DNA of 64,000 nucleotides from Thauera sp. 28 (GTDB lineage Bacteria > Pseudomonadota > Gammaproteobacteria > Burkholderiales > Rhodocyclaceae), in the NCBI RefSeq assembly GCF_000310145.2, contig NZ_AMXA01000008.1:1-64000 (forward strand), read 5' to 3'. Positions within the stretch are counted from its first letter, which is position 1. Each line of letters starts with the position of its first letter. The notes under the pieces were generated by a model. The model saw nothing but the letters and a program-made list of their open reading frames with translations. It searched no databases and was not told where the DNA came from. Position numbers and translations under genes: made by a program. Below are positions 58,162 to 64,000 of this stretch, piece by piece.

Positions 58162-58214
58162 TGAGCAAGGGTGTCTCTCTGTAGTACCTCCTGGGCGATC
58201 CAGGGGAAGGGGTT

Positions 58215-58241
58215 GGGGCGGCGAAAGCCGCCCCTTTTTTT
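58215..58241 (+). terminator. Terminator after norB
   Basis: GGGGCGGC and GCCGCCCC form an 8-base stem with a GAAA loop followed by seven T. It lies 53 bases after the norB stop and isolates norCB from the genes downstream. Confidence 0.9.
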
Positions 58242-58340
58242 CGTCCCGGCGCCGGAGGCCGCCGCGCCAGCCGCTAGAATGAGCGCTTCGCGCGGGTGCC
58301 ACACCTCGGCCCCGCCAGGCCAAGCCCTACTGTCGACATC

Positions 58341-59447
58341 GTGCCCGCTGCAAGCCACTCCCCTGTACCCTCGACGCCCTGCGCCGATCAGTCGTCCCCT
58401 TTTCGCATCGTGATCAACGGCTACGGCCGCATCGGGCGCTGCTACCTGCGCGCGCTCCACGAAGCTGGTCTGGTCGACACCTTCAAGGTCGTCGCCATCA
58501 ACGAACCGGCCGATCTCGCAAGCATCAGCTACCTGACCCGCTTCGACTCCACGCATGGCCGCTTTCCCGGACAGGTGGACAGCAGCGATGAAGCCCTGCT
58601 GGTGGACGGTCATCCGATCCTGATCAGCCATGCCGACAGCCCCGAGGCCGTGGACTGGGCCGCGCTCGAACCCGACCTGATCGTGGAGTGCTCAGGCCAG
58701 TACGGCAGTCGTGCCGAACTTCAGCGCTTCATCGACGCCGGCTGCCCCCGCCTGCTCCTGTCCCACCCCGGCAACGGCGCCGAGGACGTGGACGCCACCA
58801 TCGTGTACGGCATCAACCACGAGACGCTGGACGGCCGCGAGGGGCTGGTATCGAACGCCTCATGCACGACCAACGCGGTGGTTCCCGTACTCGACCTGCT
58901 GCAGCGCGAGATCGGCATCGACAACGTGCTGCTGAGCACATTGCACTCCGCCATGAATGATCAGCCGCTGATCGACGGCTACCACCACACCGACCTGCGC
59001 CGCACGCGGTCGGCGATGCAATCCATCATCCCGGTGTCGACCGGACTGGCACGCGGGGTGGAGCGCCTGCTGCCCGAGCTCGCGGGCAAGGTCCAGGCCA
59101 AGGCGATCCGCGTCCCGACGCACAATGTCTCGGCGATTGACATGGTGCTCGGCTTCTCGCGCGACGTCACCGCAGGCGAGATCAACCGCTTGCTGCGCGA
59201 GGCGGCCCAGGGTCGCTACCGCAATCTGATCGCCTATTCGGACGAGCCGCACGCTTCGATCGACTTCAACCACGATCCCCACTCCGCAATCGTCGACGGC
59301 GGCCAGACGCGCAGCATCGGCAAGCGCATGGTCAACCTGATGGTGTGGTTCGACAACGAGTGGGGGTTCGCGAGCCGCATGGTGGATGTGACTCGCCATT
59401 GGCTGGCCCGCACGAGGCGCGCGGACGCGGGTCCCGGCACCAGTTAA
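58341..59447 (+). CDS. epd: Erythrose-4-phosphate dehydrogenase-like GAPDH-family enzyme
   Basis: A dehydrogenase of about 368 residues with the NAD loop NGYGRIGRCYLRAL, catalytic Cys in SNASCTTNAVVP and the His block. STLHSAMNDQPLIDGYH and SIDFNHDPHSAIVDGGQTR are hallmarks of Epd rather than glycolytic GAPDH. Epd oxidises erythrose 4-phosphate for pyridoxal phosphate synthesis. The start is uncertain: GTG 58341 is chosen, but GTG 58296 or a later start is possible, and no good ribosome site is seen. It lies between norB and the norE set. Confidence 0.82.
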   Translation: MPAASHSPVPSTPCADQSSPFRIVINGYGRIGRCYLRALHEAGLVDTFKVVAINEPADLASISYLTRFDSTHGRFPGQVDSSDEALLVDGHPILISHADSPEAVDWAALEPDLIVECSGQYGSRAELQRFIDAGCPRLLLSHPGNGAEDVDATIVYGINHETLDGREGLVSNASCTTNAVVPVLDLLQREIGIDNVLLSTLHSAMNDQPLIDGYHHTDLRRTRSAMQSIIPVSTGLARGVERLLPELAGKVQAKAIRVPTHNVSAIDMVLGFSRDVTAGEINRLLREAAQGRYRNLIAYSDEPHASIDFNHDPHSAIVDGGQTRSIGKRMVNLMVWFDNEWGFASRMVDVTRHWLARTRRADAGPGTS

Positions 59448-59492
59448 CCACGATCAAGTTCAAACCATGCGCGCTTGCCTAGACTGCCGCGC

Positions 59493-60107
59493 ATGGAAAC
59501 GACAAGCACATCCCTCCCCCACGGCGCCGCAGGTCACCCCACACCGGCAGCCGAGCCACGCCTTGCCGGCGACCTGGCGATCTGGGTCTTCATCATGGCG
59601 GAGCTGCTTGCCTTCGGCGCCTTCTTCGCCGCCTACGCCTTCACCCGTGCAAACAACATCGAGCTGTTCAATGCCGAGCAGGCAGGGCTCGACCGTACGG
59701 CAGGCGCAATCAACACGATCCTGCTGCTGACCTCGAGCTACTTCGTTGTTCGTGCCGTACAGGCTGCCGAGCTGCGTGCCGCACGTGCCGCTGCGAACTG
59801 GCTGCTGGCCGCCATCGTCACCGGCCTGGGCTTCATCGTCGTCAAGCTCGGCGAGTACGCCGCTGCCTTCGCACACGACATCAGCCTGTCGAGCAGCCCC
59901 TTCCACATGTTCTACCTGTCGCTCACCTTCTTTCACTTCATGCACGTGATCCTCGGGCTCGTGATCCTGGTGGCGATGTGGAACAACGCCCGCCAGGGGC
60001 GCTACGGCCCGGGCAACATGAACGGGATAGAGACCGGCGCCGCCTACTGGCACATGGTGGATCTGGTGTGGCTGATCCTCTTTCCCCTTGTCTACGTGAT
60101 CCACTGA
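59493..60107 (+). CDS. norE: NorE-type cytochrome c oxidase subunit III homologue
   Basis: A 204-residue membrane protein of the cytochrome oxidase subunit III family with about five helices (LAIWVFIMAELLAFGAFFAAY, TILLLTSSYFVVRAV, FHMFYLSLTFFHFMHVILGLVIL, WHMVDLVWLILFPLVYVI). In nor clusters it is NorE, an accessory for active enzyme. Start at ATG 59493 follows a longer possible start at 59475. It begins 45 bases after epd and is followed directly by norF. Confidence 0.88.
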   Translation: METTSTSLPHGAAGHPTPAAEPRLAGDLAIWVFIMAELLAFGAFFAAYAFTRANNIELFNAEQAGLDRTAGAINTILLLTSSYFVVRAVQAAELRAARAAANWLLAAIVTGLGFIVVKLGEYAAAFAHDISLSSSPFHMFYLSLTFFHFMHVILGLVILVAMWNNARQGRYGPGNMNGIETGAAYWHMVDLVWLILFPLVYVIH

Positions 60108-60118
60108 GGAGCCCGGCC

Positions 60119-60400
60119 ATGGACACGCACATGCACGGCACCCCCAAGCGCGCCACCTGGCTGTGGCTCTCGCTGATCGGCGCAACCTTGCTCACCTGGG
60201 GCATGGGCACGCACGGCGCAGCGGGCACCTGGGCCATCGCTGCCCTCGCCGCCATCTCCTTCTGGAAAGGCGCAGTGATCATTCTCGATTTCATGGCCCT
60301 GCGCCACGCGCCCCTCCTTTGGCGTGCCATCACCATGGGCTGGATGATCCTGGTGTGGGCCGTCATCGCCATCGCCTATCTCAAAGGACTCGGACAATGA
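60119..60400 (+). CDS. norF: NorF-type small membrane protein (COX4-like)
   Basis: A 93-residue protein with two or three helices (WLWLSLIGATLLTWGMG, FWKGAVIILDFMALRHAP and WMILVWAVIAIAYL), like prokaryotic oxidase subunit IV. GAGGAG lies 8 bases before ATG 60119. Its stop overlaps the start of norQ (ATGA). NorF helps make active NorCB but its mechanism is not established. Confidence 0.88.
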   Translation: MDTHMHGTPKRATWLWLSLIGATLLTWGMGTHGAAGTWAIAALAAISFWKGAVIILDFMALRHAPLLWRAITMGWMILVWAVIAIAYLKGLGQ

Positions 60401-61197
60401 AGCCCGACACGCCCAACCTCGACATCCCCTTCTACCAACCCGCCGCAGACGAGGTCGAGGTCTTCCAGCACGCCTGGAAGAACCGTCTGCCCCTGCTCAT
60501 CAAGGGCCCCACCGGTTGCGGCAAGACCCGCTTCGTCGCCCACATGGCCGCGCGCCTCGGCTTGCCGCTGTTTACCGTGGCCTGCCACGACGATCTCACC
60601 GCAGCCGATCTCGTCGGTCGCCACCTGATCGGCGAGGGCCGCACCATGTGGTGCGACGGTCCGCTCACACGCGCGGTGCGCGAGGGTGGCATCTGCTACC
60701 TGGACGAAGTGGTCGAGGCGCGCAAGGACACGACCGTCGTCCTACACCCGCTGGCCGACGATCGCCGCATCCTGCCCATCGACCGCACCGGCGAGCTCAT
60801 CGAGGCTCCACCCAGCTTCATGCTGGTGGTGTCCTACAACCCGGGCTACCAGAACCTGCTCAAGGGCATGAAGCCGTCCACCCGCCAGCGCTTCATCAGC
60901 CTGCGCTTCGACTTTCCGCGCGCCGAACAGGAGGAGGCCATCCTGATCGGTGAAACCGCCTGCCCGCCGGATCTCGCTCGCCGCCTGGTCGCCATCGCCG
61001 GTGCGCTGCGCTCGCTCAAGGACCGCGACCTCGAGGAATCAGCCAGCACACGCTTGCTCGTCTATGCCGCACTGCTCATCAAGGACGGCATGGACCCCGT
61101 GGCAGCCTGCCGCGTCGGCATCGTCGAGAGCCTGACCGACGACGCCGACATCGCCGAGGGACTCATGGAGGTGGTATCCGCCACCTTCGGCCGCTGA
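60397..61197 (+). CDS. norQ: NorQ MoxR-type AAA+ ATPase
   Basis: A 266-residue AAA+ ATPase that works with NorD to insert the non-heme iron into NorB. Walker A is KGPTGCGKTRF at residues 36-46, and Walker B lies in GGICYLDEVVEAR. The sensor and arginine-finger regions (STRQRFISLRFDF) are present. It overlaps norF by 4 bases. NorQ is normally encoded close to norD; here two genes lie between them. Confidence 0.95.
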   Translation: MKPDTPNLDIPFYQPAADEVEVFQHAWKNRLPLLIKGPTGCGKTRFVAHMAARLGLPLFTVACHDDLTAADLVGRHLIGEGRTMWCDGPLTRAVREGGICYLDEVVEARKDTTVVLHPLADDRRILPIDRTGELIEAPPSFMLVVSYNPGYQNLLKGMKPSTRQRFISLRFDFPRAEQEEAILIGETACPPDLARRLVAIAGALRSLKDRDLEESASTRLLVYAALLIKDGMDPVAACRVGIVESLTDDADIAEGLMEVVSATFGR

Positions 61198-61225
61198 ACA
61201 CCACCCCACGCGTCACAAGGAAGCC

Positions 61226-61633
61226 ATGAACATCCAACGCCAGGACCCGCTCAAGCACGCCATGCCGGGGCCGCAACTCGCCGTGGTGGCCGAGGCCCTG
61301 TTCCTGATCAACCTGATGCTGCTGCCCGTCCTGGCCTTCCTGGTGCTGATGGTGCTGTGGGCCAAGTTTCACGACCACGAAGACCCACTGGTGCGCAACC
61401 ACCTGCGCCAGACCGGCTGGACCTGCATCTGGGGCGGCCTGGTACTCGTATGCACCAGCATCGCAATCCTGCTGCTCGGCGGCTTCGACAACCCGTGGAC
61501 CTGGGTCATCGGCATCCTGTACTTCGTACTCGTCCATGCGGGTCTGATCCTGCTTGGCGTCATGGGGCTGTCGCGCGCCATCAACGGCCGCAGCTGGCGC
61601 TACCCGGTGTTCGGGCCGCGCGAACCCGTCTGA
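61226..61633 (+). CDS. Membrane protein of the nor cluster, function unknown
   Basis: A 135-residue protein with three predicted helices (AEALFLINLMLLPVLAFLVLMVLW, CIWGGLVLVCTSIAILLLGG and WVIGILYFVLVHAGLILLGVMG). Between helices 1 and 2 is a His-rich loop (FHDHEDPLVRNHLRQTGW) that could bind metal. I do not recognise a named family. Its place between norQ and the CcoG-like gene suggests a role in NorB assembly. Confidence 0.75.
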   Translation: MNIQRQDPLKHAMPGPQLAVVAEALFLINLMLLPVLAFLVLMVLWAKFHDHEDPLVRNHLRQTGWTCIWGGLVLVCTSIAILLLGGFDNPWTWVIGILYFVLVHAGLILLGVMGLSRAINGRSWRYPVFGPREPV

Positions 61634-61649
61634 GTACCACGAGCCCGTG

Positions 61650-62657
61650 ATGAGCACACCCGCGCCGGCACGCCGAATCATCCCCATCGCCCGGGCAGGT
61701 ACGGACGATGGGGCGCACAGCCCGCGCCAGAGCTTGCGACTGGCCTTTCAGGTCGGCTTTTTTGCACTCTTCGTGCTCGCACCGGTGTTCGACCTCTTTC
61801 GCTACGACCTCAACGCCGACCATGCGTGGTTGCTGGGCATGGAGTGGCGGCTCGGGCTTGACCCATTTCTTGCCGGCCAGGCAAGCGCGCTCGAGGCTGC
61901 CGGCAGCATCATGCTGCGCCTGTTCGTGCCGCTGCTGACGGTCGCTGCAGTGGTGCTCTGGGTGGCCTGGAAGTGGGGGCGCATGTATTGCGGCTGGCTA
62001 TGCCCGCACTTCTCGGTGGTCGAATCCATCAACAAGCTCATGGCGCGCGCCTCGGGCAAACCCAGCGTGTGGGAAAAACACCGCCTGCCGGCCTGGAAGC
62101 CGGACGGTTCACGCGCCAAGGTCGATGCACGCTGGTGGGGCCTCGTCGTACCTGCAGCCGTCGCCTTCGCCTTCCTGTGGGCGGTGGTACTGCTGACCTA
62201 CCTGCTGCCACCTGCCGAGGTGTATGGAAACCTCATCGCTGGCGAACTGACGCGCAACCAGTTCATCTTCATCACTGCCGCAACGGTCGTGCTGAGCCTG
62301 GAGTTCCTGTTCGCACGCCACCTGTTCTGCCGCTTCGTCTGTGCGGTCGGCCTGTTCCAGAGCCTGGCCTGGATGGGCAACCGCGACGCGATGGTGGTGG
62401 GCTTTGCGCGCGCTCGTGCCACCAACTGCTCGAGCTGCCTCCCCGAGCGCCAGTCGGCCTGTGACGCGGTATGCCCGATGCGGCTGCGCCCGCGCAACAT
62501 CAAGCGCCACATGTTCACCTGCACGCAATGCCGGCAGTGCATCGACGCCTGTGGCGAGACCCAGCGCGACAACCCCGAAGGCCCGCTACTGAGCTGGGTG
62601 ACGGGCGAAGCCGCGCGCCAGAACGAAGCGGGTTTCCGCGCGTTCAAGGAACGCTGA
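61650..62657 (+). CDS. CcoG-like 4Fe-4S membrane protein, shortened
   Basis: A 335-residue membrane protein resembling CcoG/FixG, which reduces copper for cbb3 oxidase assembly. It has helices near residues 30-50, 90-108, 160-180 and 207-225, then C114 and C118 (YCGWLCP), C227 and C231, and two clusters: C260, C263, C271, C275 and C291, C294, C297, C301. The first cluster has a seven-residue gap between its second and third cysteine where CcoG has two. The C-terminal Ig-like domain of CcoG is absent. It lies between norQ and norD, so iron or electron supply for NorB is an inference. ATG 61650 has no strong ribosome site. Confidence 0.82.
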   Translation: MSTPAPARRIIPIARAGTDDGAHSPRQSLRLAFQVGFFALFVLAPVFDLFRYDLNADHAWLLGMEWRLGLDPFLAGQASALEAAGSIMLRLFVPLLTVAAVVLWVAWKWGRMYCGWLCPHFSVVESINKLMARASGKPSVWEKHRLPAWKPDGSRAKVDARWWGLVVPAAVAFAFLWAVVLLTYLLPPAEVYGNLIAGELTRNQFIFITAATVVLSLEFLFARHLFCRFVCAVGLFQSLAWMGNRDAMVVGFARARATNCSSCLPERQSACDAVCPMRLRPRNIKRHMFTCTQCRQCIDACGETQRDNPEGPLLSWVTGEAARQNEAGFRAFKER

Positions 62658-62676
62658 ACCGAGGGAACGCTGAACC
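62648..62676. repeat. Direct repeat at the CcoG-like/norD junction
   Basis: GGAACGCTGAACC occurs twice (62648-62660 and 62664-62676) with a period of 16 bases. The first copy holds the CcoG-like stop codon and the second ends at the norD ATG. It looks like a short tandem duplication that sets the spacing between the two genes. Confidence 0.8.
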
Positions 62677-64000
62677 ATGGAAGAACACGTCGGACTATTC
62701 TGGCACCGTCTGATCACCCGCGCAGCGGGCGGGCACTTCCCCAAGGCCGCGGTCAGGCTCAAGGACATCGAGAAGGTCGCGGGGGTGTTCTTCCGCGCGC
62801 TCGGCGGCGACCCGGGCTTGCGCGTGGCCGCTGCCACCGTTGATACCCATGGCGCGCGGCGCAGCCTGCTACAGCGCATCGCCGGCGCAGACGAACGCAT
62901 TGCCCGCGGCCGCATGGACATCGCCACCCTGCGCCTGCCGCCGGAGATCGACGCCCTGCCAGAACGCAGCCTCAACCGCGACCTCTATCTGTGGCTGGCC
63001 GCACTGGCCGCGGGTCATGGCAACGGCGATGCCACCCATGACGCACAGGTGGAGGCCGCACTCGCCCCCCTGCCGACCGGCACCTTCGATACCGAGGCCA
63101 GTCGTGAACTGCGCGAGAACCAGCGTGCCACCCTGCGCGCGCTACAACGCTGGCCAGGTATCGAGCCGCGCTATCGCCGACTGGTGGACGCCGTGATCGC
63201 CCAGCGCCGCAACCCCGCCAAGCTACCTGCAGCCGAAGCCGAGCGCGAACGCCTGCTGCGCCAGGCAATGCATGCACCGGGCAGCGTTGCCGCCTTACCG
63301 GCATTGCCGGTCAAGGCACAGCCCACGCAACCGGTGCTGCTGTGGCTGAGCGACTTCCGTGCCAAGCCCGCAGCAGGCCTCGCCGGCAGCGGCAGCGGCG
63401 CCGAGGCTGCCGAGGGCGGCAGCACCAAGCCGGGTCGCGACGCCAGCCAGCAGGCCCACCGTGTCGAGCGCCAGGAGAACGCGCCCGAGAAGCACGGCAT
63501 GATCATTCCCTTCCGCGCCGAAAGCCTGCTATCGGTTGCCGAATTCATCAAGGTCAAGCGCAGCACCGACGACGACCCGGACGACAACGCCGCCGATGCC
63601 GCAGCCAACCTCGACCACCTGTCGATCACCCGCGACAACGAGCGTGTTGCTTCCAAGGTCCGCTTCGACCTCGACCTGCCCTCGGCCGCCGAGGACGACG
63701 TCGTCCTCGGCGACGGCATCCCGCTGCCGGAGTGGGACTACCGCAAGAACCTGCTGCGCGAGGATCATGTCCGCCTCAACGAACTGACGCCGTCGATCAA
63801 CGATCCTCGTGCGGCACCCTGCGCGCTACCCGAACACCTGCGCCGCACCGCCCGCCGCCTGCACCGTCAGTTCGCCGCGCTGACACCGGGCCGGCGCTGG
63901 CTCAAGGGCCAGGTCGACGGCACCGAGCTCGACGTCGACGCCGTGGTGCGCGCGACCACCGACCGTGCCTGCGGTCACCACCCATCCGACCAGCTCTACC
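62677..64000 (+). CDS. norD: NorD nitric oxide reductase activation protein (partial, N-terminal)
   Basis: The frame starts at ATG 62677 with GAGGGAA upstream and runs off the right edge after 441 codons. The opening MEEHVGLFWHRLITRAAG and the RYRRLVDAVIAQRR and DYRKNLLREDHVRLNELTP blocks fit NorD. NorD carries a C-terminal von Willebrand A domain that partners NorQ in inserting iron into NorB; that domain lies beyond the window. A low-complexity Gly/Ala/Ser stretch near residues 235-255 is a linker. Confidence 0.88.
   Translation, partial: MEEHVGLFWHRLITRAAGGHFPKAAVRLKDIEKVAGVFFRALGGDPGLRVAAATVDTHGARRSLLQRIAGADERIARGRMDIATLRLPPEIDALPERSLNRDLYLWLAALAAGHGNGDATHDAQVEAALAPLPTGTFDTEASRELRENQRATLRALQRWPGIEPRYRRLVDAVIAQRRNPAKLPAAEAERERLLRQAMHAPGSVAALPALPVKAQPTQPVLLWLSDFRAKPAAGLAGSGSGAEAAEGGSTKPGRDASQQAHRVERQENAPEKHGMIIPFRAESLLSVAEFIKVKRSTDDDPDDNAADAAANLDHLSITRDNERVASKVRFDLDLPSAAEDDVVLGDGIPLPEWDYRKNLLREDHVRLNELTPSINDPRAAPCALPEHLRRTARRLHRQFAALTPGRRWLKGQVDGTELDVDAVVRATTDRACGHHPSDQLY

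Overview
The window is high-GC, densely coded bacterial chromosome. It suggests a betaproteobacterial denitrifier of the order Rhodocyclales, in the Thauera/Azoarcus group. The reasons are the tig-clpP-clpX-lon-hupB order, a nor cluster carrying norC-norB plus norE, norF, norQ and norD accessory genes, the aminotransferase-hom-thrC neighbourhood and the codon usage. The genus is an inference from gene content; no rRNA is present. I see no integrase, transposase, phage gene or CRISPR array.

Layout. 1-7.3 kb: the end of a sulfatase-like gene, then leftward purT, a small zinc-ribbon membrane protein, rmuC, an FtsX-type permease and an M20 amidohydrolase. 7.3-14.3 kb: rightward dbpA, a histone-deacetylase-like hydrolase and a DUF429 gene, then a PadR repressor divergent from a large fused 2,4-dienoyl-CoA reductase/dienoyl-CoA isomerase, with twin operators between them. 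14.3-20.7 kb: leftward tRNA-Val, hupB, lon, clpX, clpP and tig, a protein quality-control block with a heat-shock-type promoter before lon. 21-25.9 kb: the prkA-yeaH-spoVR stress operon. 25.9-29.2 kb: nnrDE, nadC, a DUF1285 gene and tRNA-Leu. 29.1-32.8 kb: LysR divergent from a DODA-type dioxygenase, cytochrome b561 and two YceI proteins.

32.9-38.6 kb: threonine biosynthesis (thrC, hom) and an alanine-type aminotransferase, leftward, interrupted by a 50-residue membrane protein, dodecin and a MOSC protein. 38.7-44.8 kb: an Mth938-like protein, Bcp peroxiredoxin, PhoH, a CNMP-CBS-DUF294 protein coupled to a degenerate 3'-5' exonuclease, and an NlpC/P60 hydrolase. 44.8-51.6 kb: ferric iron uptake (fbpA, fbpB, fbpC) split by a MASE3-PAS-GGDEF cyclase, with a cysteine-rich DUF2325 protein divergent from fbpA. 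51.5-56 kb: the N-degron transferases aat and bpt, pyrD, a BMP-type binding protein and a cell-wall amidase. 56.3-64 kb: nitric oxide reductase norCB behind an FNR/Dnr-type site, an epd-like gene, then norE-norF-norQ, a small membrane protein, a shortened CcoG-like iron-sulfur membrane protein and norD, cut by the window edge.

The most unusual items are the fatty-acid-oxidation fusion with its paired operators, the CcoG-like protein inside the nor maturation genes, the exonuclease that has lost two catalytic aspartates beside DUF294, the cysteine-rich DUF2325 protein with a perfect palindrome before it, and the unlisted 50-residue membrane protein coupled to dodecin. Promoters, operators and functional links are inferred from sequence alone.
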